Shown: positions 46,501 to 61,500 of the stretch, piece by piece | Numbering within the stretch: position 1 is the stretch's first letter | How the letters are laid out: each line of letters starts with the position of its first letter | NCBI RefSeq assembly: GCF_028389875.1 | Contig: NC_084666.1 | Coordinates: 32,086,308 to 32,150,307, forward strand | Source of the DNA: Rhea pennata | Taxonomy: Eukaryota > Chordata > Aves > Rheiformes > Rheidae | Direction of reading: 5' to 3' | DNA: 64,000 nucleotides | Program-made: the position numbers and the translations under genes | Notes under the pieces: generated by a model | The model's input: only the letters and a program-made list of their open reading frames with translations | Database searches by the model: none | Told to the model about the DNA's origin: nothing

Positions 46501-49500
46501 TAATTGAAAATAAGACTTATTCTTCCGTATAAAATTTCAGAGGCTTCAGCATGATCCTGAATTCTCACATCTGGAGATAAAGGGAATGCAAATGTTGTTC
46601 AAGTGAAAATATCCATTCTAGATGGAGGTATTTGGTAAAATCTCATGTTCTTCTAACTCCTGCCAGTTGTACATGCAATAGCTACATGAATAGATGCATA
46701 AATATAAAGCTAGAGAATTTTTTTAAACAGATTTTCTCTTTCATTGCTTTTGTCTTGTGTTTGCAAGCATTCAAAATTTCATAAAGAAAGATGCCTTCTT
46801 TAAAAGAGAGGAAAATACAGGCTATACCCAGTGAGTATGCTGAACTTGGATAGCTAAAGCTGCTGAAATTTCCATCTAAGATATTTGGAACAAGAACATT
46901 AATTGCAAATAGAGTTCTTCCCTCATCCCCTTCATCCATTGCTCCTGTACATGAGAAAACAGATCTGATTACTCAGAAAATACATACTGGTTTCAGTAAA
47001 CTCTACATATACAAAGAAAATAGTCTTTTCTTATGCCTTCATTCTTAGATGTTGCAGTAATTCGGGTTCGTAGAACTGGAAAAGACCTCGAGTAGTTATC
47101 TAGTCCATGCTCTGATAATGCAAAACCATTAGTTGCTTGCACTGTTGTTTGTCAGAAGCATTCTTGACAGTCTCAGTTTATAAGATGTTTTTCCGGGTTT
47201 ATTTTTCTGCTAGTTTGTGATTTGGAATTACATGTTAGAAGAAAGATATGTAAAGCTGAAGCAAAATCAGCATTTTGAATTTTAGCCGGTAGAATTCCTC
47301 TACATTTCCCAAATTTAACTTAATTTATTTTACAGAATTCCAAAGGGATAACTTCCTTCATTTGTTCCTCCTTCAAAAGTTGTGTTGTTTCCCCGTCCCG
47401 AAAAGCATCTCTTCTCCACTTCTGAAATTGAATTAACCTCTGTTATAAGTGTGATTGCTTATCATGCCCTGTAGCACCTAGTACTACCTGCAGGTTTTCT
47501 GCCTTGAAGTTTAAACCATGGCTTTAAGTTGAAAGCATAAGGTTTATGACAAAGGTGTAATTATTCGGTAAGAGTGTGTTTTCAGTTAAAAATTTAACAC
47601 TGCTGGATGCATAATAGCTTACAAAAGTATATTTACCAGCATATGCTTTTCCAGAAAGGATCTGATCATAGAACTTCTAGAGAAGTAATCTTCATTCATA
47701 AAGTAGTCCCTGTGACTTGGAAGGTAAATAGGAAATTTGCAGGTGTGAAAGATCAGATCAGTTCTTGGCTATACTCAATTCAAAACCAACATTTTTGTAA
47801 CCTAAAGCATGAAAGGATTTCAGATAGCAGCCTGTGTTGGATAGCTAAATACTGATGTAGTTTGATGTGTGCAGTGCTAGGGATTAAACAGAACTTACCG
47901 ACACAGTTATGAATTCTATCAAACAGCCTTAGAACATGGTTTTATGACTGCTTATGCTGACCTTAAATCTGCCAGAAATACTTCTGTTGCTTTTGTTCTT
48001 AAGTGAAACACTGGTTGCTTGGTCTTCACCTTGTCATTCTGAGTCAATGCAAAATGCTGCCCTGTCCAGCAAAGAGGTAGTTTACTACAGCATTGATTTT
48101 TTTTTTTTTTTTATGAATGATTAGATAAGAGTGGAACACATGCCATAAGAGTAAAGCAATTCTATACATACAAAGAGATGAGTTAAACTACATCTGTAGA
48201 TCAGTGTTTTACAGCTTCAGATAATCTATGAAGATAAAATACATACTTGGTTTTGTGGATCAGATAAGGATGTTAAATTGTATAAAAGTTTGAGAGCAAC
48301 AACTATTTATAGATGTGGCTGCAGCGGCTCGGGAAAAAATATTTTCACGTGTCCTGATTTTTTAATATTAAAAAATTGTGCTGTGGAAACAAGATCTTGT
48401 ATCCTTATCCCCATCAAAGCTTTTAAAAAAAACAGTGCTCTCTCCAATCTTTTTCTTTTTTTAAGGTCAACCATTATATTTACCATTCAAGAACTTTGAT
48501 TTTGGGGTGTACAAGTCAGGTAAAATTTAATGATAACTAATACAAAATTTTAACAGGAATCTTGTCCTCCAAGTTCATTTGGGTTTTGTGCTAGCAATGT
48601 GTTTTGCACAGTCTCTAGCTACATGGAGATGGATGCTTGCTTAATTTTTCAGTGGGTAAACTGAGAATAAATGTTTCTAGAGAAAGTCAATCATAGTTCC
48701 AGAAATGGTAAATCTGGTTCCAGTAGTAATTCAGATTAAGGCCTGAGCCAGTGCAAAGTGACTTGGTTGAGTCAAAAGAACAGGCATAGGTTAACCTTTC
48801 ATAAACGGGTTTTTAGTTGGCAGACTTTGCCTGTTGTGTTCTAGATCCGCTTCAGCTAGCACAGGGGCCTTTTTGCTGGTCCTTTCTCCTCCCACCCACC
48901 TTGTGTTGTGCTCCAAGGCCAGATATTCTCTGGATATTTTCTGTCCTCTTTGCCTATCAAGGCAATGTTTCTAATGCTGAAAGACTTAATTCAGGAAGGA
49001 ATGTTACCAGCAACTTGAGGAAGAATTCCCCTGGTTTCTCTGTGTGTTCTTCCCATCCTGAATTTTTCCTCCTCTGGAGAAAAGAGAAACAATTACCATA
49101 TTTTATAATGTAACTTTCTGCACTCAGGCACTGCTTTTCTTGCAAACACAGCCTATTTAGCAGTGTAGGCTACTGAACATGCTGAACATCTTTCTGGCTG
49201 AGCGTGGTTCATGGCAAGCAGGAAGCAGTGTTTCTGGTTCAGGAAATTGGCAGCTCTGTTGGCCGAAGTCCCGCATATATCACAGCCTGATCCTTAATTC
49301 TGATGAGCACCACCTGTAAGCTGCATAATGAGAAAGAGAGGCTCTAATGATGTGATAGTCTGCTGGTACTGAGCTGTAAATGGCACCCTGGCAGTGTAGT
49401 AGTGGTTGGCCTTGGAAGGATAATTCTTAGTGAAATTGGCCCCTGCAGTACTTGAGGAGGTGAACAGAGCTGTAACTTTTTAAGGAATATTTGAAGGTGG

Positions 49501-52500
49501 GTCCATGGTTTTACAGTTATCTCTGTCTCTGAAAAAATGGAAGCTATCATGTCATCCTGTTTCAAATAATTATATTCTTTTTCCTCCAAAACTGTAAAAC
49601 TTCTTTAACGATTGGGATAGGTGTGTTCTAGGTGGTTATTTTCAGTCCTTGTATATTTAAGTACTTTCTACATTCATTATTTATATGCTATTTGACTACC
49701 AGTAGCAAATTTGCAGCATTTAAGCTGGTACTTGTTAATGACGGAATGTACGGTCTGACCTACTTTTTTTGTATGTTGCCAACAGTAAATGTAATCCCTA
49801 GGAAGAGAGTAGAAAACCACTGGAAAGATCTGTGCAAATTTTCCATAGAAGACTATATAAAAAATATTGTTGGATAAAATAACAAAGCCAGATCACTGTA
49901 TCTCCTGAACAATATATAATTAATTTTTAAAAAAATTATCAAATGTGCTGTTCAGAAGGTGAAAATTTAGCAAACTTGTTTTTGATCAAATCTAATATTT
50001 GTGACTCGGAATTTATTTTTTCCTTATTACAAAATGATTTTTTGTGCACTTAAACCGTTTAAGTATAAGCATCTTATAGTAACCCTAAGAAGTTCTTATG
50101 TCGTGGTCATTTTACAAATAGAAGAAGTATGGAGTAATTTAGATTTGATACTTTGATTTTTTTTTAAGAGTTATCTTTGTACTGATCAATATATAGCTTG
50201 TGTTCATGTTGGTGGGGAGAAGGGGGGAGACTTATCTCCTCTCTAGTTCTGTGCCACTGCAGATGCCTCTCAGTTACTTTCCCACATATTGTCCCTCTTT
50301 CGGGGAGCCTTTGTCAAAGGTGCTTTAAAAAGACATGAGCATAAGGAGTGATACTTCACATTTTATAAAGCTGCAAGTTATTGGATATCTTGTGTGCTCC
50401 TTGTGTCGCAGTTTGAGGGGATGTTTGTTAAGCAGTGCAGTTTCGCTGTAAATGCCAATCACAGCCTGGAAAAAATAGTAAGATTGAAGATACAGGATTC
50501 TCTCTTCAGACTTGTCTCCTACTTCAGCCTCTTACTGTGGCTGTAACTTAGAAGTGTGCAAAACAACTCTGGGTCTTAGCAGAAGGTAAAAGAGATTAAA
50601 AGGTCCAGAGGTGTCAAAAAAAAAAAAAAAAAAAAGCCAAAAAAATGGTTCTCAGCCTATTGGGCTTAGTTGGACATTTTGAGACACTTATGTTTTAGTC
50701 TTCATGGTGTGCAATTTCTGACTTTCAGGAATACTTGGCTTCTAAATTAGACATTGCAAAAACTGAAAACATTGGCTGCTGAAGACATGCTGAGGCATGT
50801 TCTGAAGAGCATATTTCATCTGGGAGGAGGACAGAAATTTCAAAAAGCTGTAGTCTTCCAGTAAGGTAGAAATTATTGAATTTGTATTTATCTCTTCTCT
50901 TATTTGAGGGTAGCAGGTGGAGAGAAATTGTTAAAGGTCTTCTAAATCAATGTCTTGTTAATGGAAAACTTGTATTTTGGGCAGTTGTTTTGGTCCTTAC
51001 TTAGAGATTAGTAGAATAGTTTTTGTCTTGGGCATGTAGGCCATCAGCATTGAAATTCTCATCTGTCCTAATTAATACTTGTAATTGATGCTCACCAGCT
51101 GTTTTATTTTAAGGAAGAGGATGAAGGGGATAAGAGTGCTCTTGTCTGATGTAGATTCAGTGATCAGAATATAAATCTCAACTTAAGCGCATTAATTACT
51201 GCAGTTTATCCAAGATTAAAAAGAACGATGACCACCAGTTCTCTCATAGTAATGTTCTGTGCCATTCCCTTGTGAGGAGGAGAGACTGCCACAAACCACT
51301 GCGAAAGGTCCATGAAAAACTTCAAGCTTTGTTCCACATCTATCCTGAACCCAGGGGCCAAACTGCAAACTTGCTCGGTACTGTGGCTTAAGACACAAAT
51401 GTACTCCTTTTCTCCTTCTCCTCAATTCTGGGAAATACTATGAAAGTTTTCACAAGAGTGCGAACTGATGCTAACTAGACATAAAATAACAAGTGGATCT
51501 TAGTTTGAAGTTAGTGATTCTGCATTGTGTGCCTGGCTAAGGCTTTCTGCTTAGCAGAGAGTAGTTATAGGAAGAAGACAAACATAAATTCTGTGTCAGA
51601 AGGCAGTAGTAAGGATTCTGCATACCTTGTTGGCTGTACGTAGTGAAGACAGAAAATTGAAGCTTGTAAATTGACTGTTTTGTCATAGTCTGTCAACTCC
51701 AGTGTTTTTGAATTGCACATCAGCTCTAAAAATTTACCGATTATTTCCAGTGAATGGCTTATGACTTTACCATGTTCATGCATTCTCATGCTGCAGCATC
51801 TCTGCTCTTCAGATTCTTCCCTCAACTTCTGTGTAGCAGTTGCTACAAAGATTTAGCTTATCAAGTTGTTCACACTCTCACGTCTTCCGAGTCATTGGTA
51901 AAGGTGTGAAGCAGTACTACTTACATGAGAAATTTGTGTTGTGCAAGATATACTTAGAGTGACTCTTGCTCTATCAACAAGCCTAAGTTTGATAAGTTTA
52001 AACCAGGCCAGGAAGGGGAATGGCATGGCTGTATGGCCTTTCTGTAGTAGCTGCCTCATGCCTACAGGATGTCCATTTTTGCTATGGAAGCAAGAGCAGC
52101 TGAGAGGTCTGTTGAGCTAGTACCCTCTCCCTGGAAATTGTAGGTGCCGGTGTTATCTCTCTGTGTTATCTCTGTGGACTCTGTGTTATCCATCCTACTG
52201 AACTGGGGTGGATAAATGTGTGGTTGAGTGATTTGGATGGAAAGGGAAGAGCAGGAGGAGGGCTTTTTAATTACTTAGGAATTTTTGTTCTCTCTTGGAG
52301 ATGTTTGGGTTTTTTATAATATGACCAAGAGTGGAATATAGGTGTAAGAAAAAAAAATGTTCTTTTCTTAGATGCAGTAACTGATGCATGACACCTATGT
52401 ATTCCATTGCTAATGTACTCTTCCCACTCTGTTATTATTCCAAAATCCTATAATCTGTGGGTAATTTCTTAAAGGAAATGCCACTTTTATCTACTGTGAT

Positions 52501-55500
52501 TTTTGCACATTTGAGATCTAAACTAACACTGAGTATTGCTGGCAAAAACAGTTCTGGAATGTGAAACATCCACCTCAATAATGGAACATATATGAACAAT
52601 AAGGCTTGAAGAGTTACAGTTAATAAAACATTTGTTCTTCAGAGATGGCTTTACTTGGGTTAAACATGGGCTACTTCGGCGGGGGGTAGGGGGGTGCTAG
52701 AGTAGAGAGGCTGAGAATAGGAAACAGAAAACTTCATAGGCAATTGGCATTGTTTTTAGTTATTTACCTATTTTAATCATGAATTTACACAGCTGCACCA
52801 TAAAAGCTTTACAATGTGTCAAGCTCATCTTATTTGGTATTTACTCTTCCCTCTTCAGTTGAAAAACAGAAGCTTAAAATACTCAAATACTTTGTTTGCT
52901 ATTTAAACATTTTTATTCTTTTTCTCTTTCTCATTTTTCAGTAACAATGACAAATATTGGAGAAAAAGGTAAGATTTTTATTAGCAATTTATAAGTATAA
53001 TTCATACATCAGGTGATTATATAATTGGTGTGGTGATATATAATAGTTTACTAATAAAGTTGAGTTATAGATCTAATCTGCTGTAAACAAGTAAATTTTT
53101 TGATGTTACTCAGCTCCTTTTGTTGTCCTATTACCCTTGAATATTCTTTTAGCCATGCAAAGTACAGACCAGAAAGACGAGAACCTTTCACTCTTCTTAC
53201 TGGGTTTCTGAGTTGCCAGCTGAAAACATCCTGTTTTTAGACTTTTCTATTCATAACAAGGGAAGCTCTTTTAAAACCAAGAGCTTTAAAAATGAGCAAT
53301 GTGTATGTTTGTGTGAGGGGGGCGATGGTGGAGAAACATACTGAAATGAGAGGTATTTTTTTTTCTCCAGTTCCATTGTAACTACTGTCTTTCTAGAAAC
53401 AATCACAGACTCCTTCAGATCCGTTACCTTTTCAGAAGGAAATGAAACTGCCTGATCAGCTACAATTAGAGCTGCTACTTGGAGGCTGTAACATTCTTAA
53501 ATTGCTTTTCCAGATGCTGTTTAATAATACAGTGCAACCTGTATATGTAAAGTATGGGCCTGTGGAGCTTTTAAATGAAGAGGGGTATAGGTTAGGAGGA
53601 AAAATGGATGCTGCTTATGTTTGTGTAATTTCAGCAGTTCTTATTAAGTTATTTGAGATTCCATTACTAAGAAAAAGCATTTACCATTTAAGAACTGCTT
53701 GCTTGAAAAACAATTCTGTTCAGTCCAGTGATTTCTTCCCCATTAGTGCATAAACATATCTGCAAACTTCAGCACCTGCAAATTTTGAAACAATTCCAGT
53801 TTCCTGCTGCTCCTTGGAACAAAAATAAAGACTGATGTGTAGTTAGGCATTGCTCACAAAACACAAATTATAATTAACAGAAAAGGTGCTGAGGAAACTT
53901 AGATTTTTTTTTATTTTTAGCTGCTTAAAGCCTTGGTAAACTTCACTCAAGAGCAGTCTCCCTCAGCTATCCTTCTGCACTAACAATTTTCAGAAATGAA
54001 AACTGGAGAAATGTGGCTCATCCCTATTATAAGTTATCGTAACTTTCTGGGCAAGTCTAGTGATGCCAGAAGTGTGGGTTTGAAATCTAGTAAGTGGGTT
54101 TCCTTGATGCAAGCCTGTGCAATTTTTTTTCTTGGTTTTTTTTGGGGGGGCAGGTTTATTTTTTTTGAGAAACAGTGTGAATCAGAAGCTTTTTTTTTTT
54201 TTTTTTTTTTTTTTGTAAGCCTTCCTCCTCAAACTCATGTGGTCAGTTGTGAATGGTCAGAATGTGAATACGCTCTCAATCTTAGCACTGGGAGAAGCCA
54301 TCATGGGATGGGAAAAGTGTAACTGAAGAGCTGGGAATGTAAGGGAAGAGACAAAACCAAGACATAAATGCTCTAGAAGACACAAAACCAAAAAAGGAAG
54401 TAAATCTACATGTCTGATCGAAAAGCTGGAATGGAAGGGTGCAGAAGAATACTTTTGGGAATAGTTCCTTGGACTAAGCTTTCCAAATTCCATTGAAGAG
54501 TACTGAAGTAGCTTCTTAATTCATTCTCTATCTTGTGAGCTGAATGAAGTAAGAGCCCTCCAGAAAAATAAAATGTACAGTTACATTTTCAAATTTCAGC
54601 TGTCTTGTCTTGGTTATTCTTGTCTTCTAATAGTTGTCCAATATGATTTATGTAAAAGGAACAGATTTTTGTGTCTCAAGAGAGTTGAGGTTCCGATTCT
54701 GGATTCCTGTAGGAGCCAGGAAAGCTCCAGAGTGGGGTGTGGAGACTGATGGGCAGGCACTTGGGAAAGTCATTGCCTTGACCTGTTTGGAGAACTTCGG
54801 TGCAAGAGCAAACACAAAAGTTTTATGTCTAGTGCAGACTTGAAAAGGAAAGCGTGGGTTCCCTTTCAAGATAATGCCTTCAGGCTAAAATTTTGTTTTC
54901 TTCCAGTATTCTTTGTTTTAATGTAGGAAAAAGGAACTCTCTTACCAATCCCCATAACCGGTATTCTCACAGCAGTAAAATACATATACAGATTAGTAAA
55001 TGCATATTGTACAGAATTCATATAATTTGTCATGCGTTGCCTTCACTTGTATGGCATGAGTATACTGTTGCTTCAAAAAATACTGATTTTGTTTGTGTAG
55101 ATGAGCTTTTCTTAGAGTCAATAAAAATGTTTTGTTGTAGACTATTTTTGAGAAATGCTTGTTCAATAGTGAGATAGTCATTTGCTATAATCTGGGTTAT
55201 GATTATCAGTCTGTGGTTGATTTGGAGTTTACTTCTATCAGTGACTTAAACTGATAAGATATTTCCATTTTGTTAGTTAGGGGAAACAGGTTTTGGATAT
55301 TATCTTTACTGCAGTGAATTGTTCAGTATGATTGATTATTTTCTGTAGTAACATACAGAATAACTGATACATACAGTGAGAACTTTTGCGTAGAAACACA
55401 TGAATCCATGGCAGGCTTTGACCAAGTTAATATTGTATTCAGTATTCTAGTAAAACATCTCAGCAAGGTAAATGTTGACTGCCATTATTAAGAAATGTAA

Positions 55501-58500
55501 GAATTTATCACTGAATATGAAGAAGAAAAAGTAGCGCATATGTGAGTTTAAATAACCTGCAGTCTTTCACAAACAGCCCTACCATCATCCATCCTAAAAA
55601 ATCTATCAAAACTAATTGATTGTAGTTAATGTTCAGACAGCATATCCATATACACTCAAAGACTCTTCTCACTCTGATTGTTGCTTTAGGTAGCTGTATT
55701 TCCTTTATTTTTGCATGGCTAGCTGTCTACAGAAATGATTTATAAAACTGAAAGGCAGAGAAAGATTAGTTAGATAGTATATTAGAATCCCATAATTAAT
55801 AAGCAATCATTCTCCCTTTATTCATTTGTTAAATCCTATCAACAGTTCCCTTCAAACTTTTGTAATATATTTAGCCTATATTATGACTTCCTAGCACAGT
55901 AAGTCTGTATTTGTCTCATGTAAAGTTGCAGTGCAATATGTTCGTTGCAAAGCTTTTGCAAAGCCTCTGTATTTACATTTGTTAGTGTACCTTTCTGTGA
56001 TATGTATGGTATCTGTTTGTAAGTAGTATAACGTTGCTGGTCTATTTGTATTAATTCTGTTCCTCTTTGATTTTAGTTGTGTGCCTGGTTGCTTACCACA
56101 TATTTTTCATGCTGTTCATCTGGTCATATTGGAAAACAATCTTTACGCTACCAATGAATCCTTCAAAAGAAGTAAGATAACTTTTGTTTCTGAACTAGCC
56201 TGGTCAAATGTCTGATTTTGTAGTATTTGAATAATTTAGGCTATGAACTCATATGGCTTTATAGTATGTAGAAAGGTACATTACTGGTAGTTACAGCTTC
56301 TCATATGAATAAGTCAGGCTGCAAACAGCATAATTGACAAGACAAAAAAGACCTCTTCACTAAATTTAAAAATCTTTGAATAGGTTAAAGAAGATAACAT
56401 TTATGATATAGAGCAGGAAAATAAGTCACTAGTTGAAAAATGCCACTTATTTGAACTAGGAGGTTAAATATTTGCACAGGAATATATTATTTTTGTGTGG
56501 GGAAAAATTTTATTTCCACTTATTTAAGACATATGTTCCAAGTTACCTATAAGCATTTGTCAATTGTCCTCTAAATTACAGCTTCTGCTACATCTGCTTT
56601 GATATAAAGGAACTTGGGTGAGTGTACCATACGGTAAGCTGCTGCTGGGAAGCTGCTGCTGACTAACCAGGCAGGCAACTAGTATATACCTGCTGCATAG
56701 AAAGCAGTCAGGTTGAATATAAACCCAAAATCTAAGGCCAACTAATACAGAAATGTTAAATAAGAAGGATCCAGTTTTCTGGGAGAATATTATAATATAA
56801 AACCATGTTGAATGTGACATAGCCTCAAGATAATTGATTGTAATTCAGTGTTTAGGTTTTTCAGCTTAATTTTGCATTATTTTTGGTATCATCTTAAAAA
56901 AAGAAGAGAAAAACTGACCTACTCTTAATGCTGTTCTTTCCTATACAGCTTGGTACAAACAAAAGAAGCTTTTGTCCTTTTACATCCCATCTTTGTACAG
57001 AAACAACAACTTCTGTACTAGATAGCCTTACAGCTTGAGACATACTAAGAGAAAGCACAATGTGGCTGCCTTAGAGTTCTGAATATCCACAAAGCCAATG
57101 TCTATTTTAGGTGGACTCATCATAACTTCAGCTCCTATAACCACCATGCAAACACAAAACAAATAGCTTGTGACTTCCACTCTCTGTTGTGTGAAGGTTC
57201 TTTTCTGAATTGCTAGATGTGTAATTCTGGAAACAAGCAGATAGTTTTAAGTAATGAGTGTCTGTCTTAAAATTCACATTGCAGCCTTTACTACAGCTTG
57301 AGGTGGGAAAGATGGAAATAATAAAAATTAAGAACCTATTTCATTTAGTAATTACAGAGCAGAGTATATGTATGTTTAAAGTGGCCATAGCAATAATTAG
57401 GAAGGTATTCAAGTCACTGGGCTGATGTCAATAGAAGATTTCTAGAACACTGCTCTTGTCAGCATTTTGACAAATCCTTAGTAATTATACTAGTATTATA
57501 CAATACTATCAGAGAACTTCAAATGGAATGTTAGTAGTGTAGTTAGCTACTAGAGAGCAGTATGTGATGTTTCGGTGTTCTTTGAATTTATACAATGTTG
57601 CTGGCAGCAAATGACATCTTTTAGTGTTCTGTGTCTTCTTGATAGTCTGCTAGAGCTTTATTTTTAAAATTAATTGAGGTATTTTATAATGCTAAGTTAC
57701 TGTCTGACTTACAGTTTTTAGAATAATCTGTAAATCTAAAATGATGTATTCTCAATTTAACTAAACTAACGTACCAACCATAATAAATACCCTTCTGAAG
57801 ACTAAAAAGGGCATAAAGCTTTTGTGTTTTGTTCTAGTGAATACTGCAGCTGGTGGAAAAACACTGGCTGTATATTTCTTTTCTTAAGCTTATTTCAATT
57901 TTCTACTCATATAAAAAGCACCAATCAAACTACTAGCACCGTGGCTTTGAATTTAAAATACTACATTTTTCTTCTGATGTTCAGTGTTTTTTCCCCATCC
58001 CTCTCAGTTAGAAATAACTGTCCAGAGAAATACTTCAAACTCAAATAATACTATATTACCCTAACTATAGTTGTATCCCTATACTTTGTAAAGTTTTTAC
58101 ATAATATATTTTCTTACTTTCTCTTGAAGGCTTGTGAGTTACCTCTCAGTGGTAGAGGAAAACTTCTGTGGTTAAGAATCTATTGTGAAGAAGTCACCTG
58201 GATGCATTTTGTCTTTGAGCGGCTTCATTTTAAATGTTGCCATTCTGTACCTGTGTGTACCAGCTCTGTACAAGTGTTGGATGCAAGTGGGAGACAAGGT
58301 GGTTTCCCAGGCACCAAAACCTTCGTTTTTTGCAGACTTGTAATTATTCTGGGAACCAATACAAATGATGGAGCAATAGCTTTACGTACTCCAAACAGGA
58401 GATGCCGAGGGGGACCGGAGAGTAGCCAGAAAGGGTGTAACTTTGCTGAGGAAAAATTAACTGGTCTCTGAGAAATTGGTGTCACACAGTGAACCTCTGG

Positions 58501-61500
58501 TTTCTACTGGAGGATTGTGAGCTTCTTATCAAGAAGGTGGATTGATGCTTTCTTTAAAGAGGTGAAAACAGGCTCCTCACTTCATATTTCTGTCTGCTTT
58601 CTTAGCTTTATATAAATTGCTTTTATTTAGGGAAAAAAAGATAATACTGTTAAGATGACTAGTTTTTAAATGTTTTTATGGGTGTTAAATGCTATTTGAA
58701 AAGGCTTCTATTGCTGGTACAAGTTAGGGGCAGTCACTCTTCCTGCCAAATACAGGAAGCAATTTTGTATCTTATTTTCTTATAGAGTTACCAAAGATTT
58801 CTGCATCTCCCCATTTTTAGAAGCTGCAGTTACATTGCTGACTCTGTTGCTCGGTGTGAGGACTTTACAGTAAAGGAGAACTGGACTTCTTCACATATAC
58901 TGTGCATCTATTTCACTTTTTCAACCTTCCAGCACTTAGTAAAGCAACATCTGTTATTCTAAACAACAACCAAAGAAGTCCTTTGTTGTTAAGACATGTT
59001 TATCATATGTATGGCATGCAACTCTTCCATTCTTTCACTCAGTCTCTAAACTAGAAACACACACTAACATGTTCATGAAGAGAACTATGATTCTCCAATG
59101 ACAAAGAATAAAAGGGAAAATGCCAGACACTAGAAAAGAAATATAGTTATCTTTTCTACTTATAGAAAGTAGAACTTTAGTAGTACTGGCAGCATATTTT
59201 TTTTCAGTTAAAGATTGGCATCCGTAGCTTGTATTCGCTAGCTAATATTTACTATTGGAAAAGTAGATTAACTGACCTGTCAAAGGATTGGTAATTACAT
59301 TTGATTACAAAAGCTCTTGATCCTCCTCTTGAAGACTGTCCCCAAGTGCTACTGGGAGCACATCAGAAAGAATTTTAATTTGGTCTTATTTCTTCTGTTA
59401 GACAAAAAACACCGTAAACTGAATTAGTGCTCTTAGGAACAGCAGGTTATTTGCTATAATACCTTATATGTGCCACTAATCCATCTTTATTTAATGAATA
59501 TTTCTCCTCATGTGTCTAGAGATATTTACTTACCTTAAAATTCACTAACACATCCTTGATTTTAAAAATTATTTCCAGTTCCACTTGTCGTATTCAGACA
59601 AGGAATCCCTAGAGAGGGAGCCTAGAGGTGAATCCCAGCAAGAAGTCTTAAGACGAGCAGCCAAGGATCTTCCTATCTATACACGAACAATGTCTGGAGG
59701 TAAATACTGCCTGTTCAGGAGCCCACTGAAGGCAGGTGACTTGATGTGCTTTGCTGCCTGAAGGAAGTGAGAATTTTCAAGTGGTTGGACTGTGGGGAAG
59801 AACTGGTTTTCATAGCTCATAAAATAATAAACTGATGAAAGAATTTTGTATATCTAATCAGTGAAAACACAGTAAGCCATTGCAACATCAGATGTTCATG
59901 TAACTTTATACTGTTACATTAATTTAGTAAAAAGATTTTTGGAAAGTAAATTGTTGTGTACAATTTATGATTTTAAAACACCTTGCTAAATGTTAGCAAA
60001 CAAATTTTAAAATAGCTGGTAATATTAACAAACCTCAGAAGCAGCAGTAATAGCTTTTGATTGCATAGATTTCCTTTCTTTCATAAGTAAAAAATAAACA
60101 TTAATTGCAGATGAATCATTGTCTGTGTATAATATATAACTAGATAGATCACAAAAAGAAACTGTTACTCTTGCACTCACTGGCTGTTCAGCTGCAAGAG
60201 CAGAAATTCTTCCATTGATCTTCACCTAATGATAAGTTTGTGAGTGTTTGCTAGCTAACCAAATCCAGAAGGTAACCTGATATAGTGAATTAAAGCTGTC
60301 AGAATAATTGCTTAAAACGGCTTTTTGGTTGAATAGTCTTTAATAGTTTTCTGCTCTGGTATGGGTTTTGTAGACTTTTTTTTGTTTGGTTAGTGGTTTT
60401 GTAGAGCCGAGTTGCGTTTAGAGGAAAAAGTCCTCAACAGCAAGATTTCAAAAACTGATTTTTTTCAGTTCACTCTTAGATCCTGTATGACAGTACATGC
60501 AGAGTGGTTCAGTGTTTGCAGTTGCTTCTGATTGTGCTGAAATGCTCTACTAGGAGTTCTGTTAAGATGGGTTTGTAAGTATTTACTTTTGATCAGACTT
60601 CAGGAATCAAAATGTGTAACTCTATCTGATTTTTGAACTTTTTACTTTAGCAATCAGATACTGTGACAGATGCCAACTTGTGAAACCGGATCGTTGCCAT
60701 CACTGTTCTGTATGCGACAAGTAAGGAAAATATTCTTAATAAATGCTTTTCAAATAAATGTGTCTTTTTTGTGGAAAGAGAAGCTTTTTTTTATTAGATT
60801 TTTAAAATTATTTCTAAGGAAGTCTGTAGCTTATTGTACTTTGACTTTTTTGATTCTGACATGGATTAGGTGGTCTTATGCATCCTTTAAATAAAGGCTG
60901 AAAATTATGAATTTTAATAAAGAACTTGCCTTAGGAATGTAACCAAAAATACCTGCTTAAAAAAATTTTTTGATTTTTCTGTTAGAATCTGAATAAAGAC
61001 CATACCTATTTCAATCTAATCATGATGTCACTTACATCTTACCTGAGGTAATAAACTTAATATCCTATTTTTCATTGGATAACTTGAAGATTATTTTTAT
61101 TTTTAAAAAGGAAACAGCCAAGCAGCCCTCATTTCTCATCGAAGCACTAATGTAAAGGTTTTGTTATGTAACTTGAAAGGAAGGTCGCCTACAGATTCCT
61201 CAGAGATCTAATTGCTTTCTTTCCTCAGTTGTTCCTCTCTGTCTCCTCAATTACCAGAGCTGCCTCTACATTTCTTCCCTCTTGCCCCCAGTGACTTAAA
61301 TCCCCAACTTCAAGAAAAGGGGCTTCCTCAAATGTTGATTTATTCTTAGTTTTTAAGACAGTACCAGATACTCTCAGCTAGTAATGACTCAAACATTGCA
61401 ACATTATTGTGAGGCAGAAAAGACCATACTGAACAGCAAAATAGCTTTACAGTGAAAGAATAACTGATTTAAGATAGAATCTTGATTGTTCCTGTCTTAT

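Larger units (their letters stand above)
40515..52941 (+). other. ZDHHC2: ZDHHC2 intron 1
   Basis: Intron of 12.4 kb. Its first 550 bases are still CpG island. It contains an antisense CR1 element at about 42499-43690, an older CR1-like fragment near 47060-47180, a (TTTG)n repeat at 45849-45878 and an A tract at 50616-50635. No other gene was recognised. Confidence 0.85.

Noticed and set aside
53442..53753. 103-codon frame after ZDHHC2 exon 2
   Set aside because: It resembles no family I recognise, no splice or promoter signals stand out, and it lies wholly inside an intron. It is probably chance.
58124..58471. 115-codon frame in ZDHHC2 intron 3
   Set aside because: No recognisable domain. 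A minus-strand frame of similar size covers the same bases.
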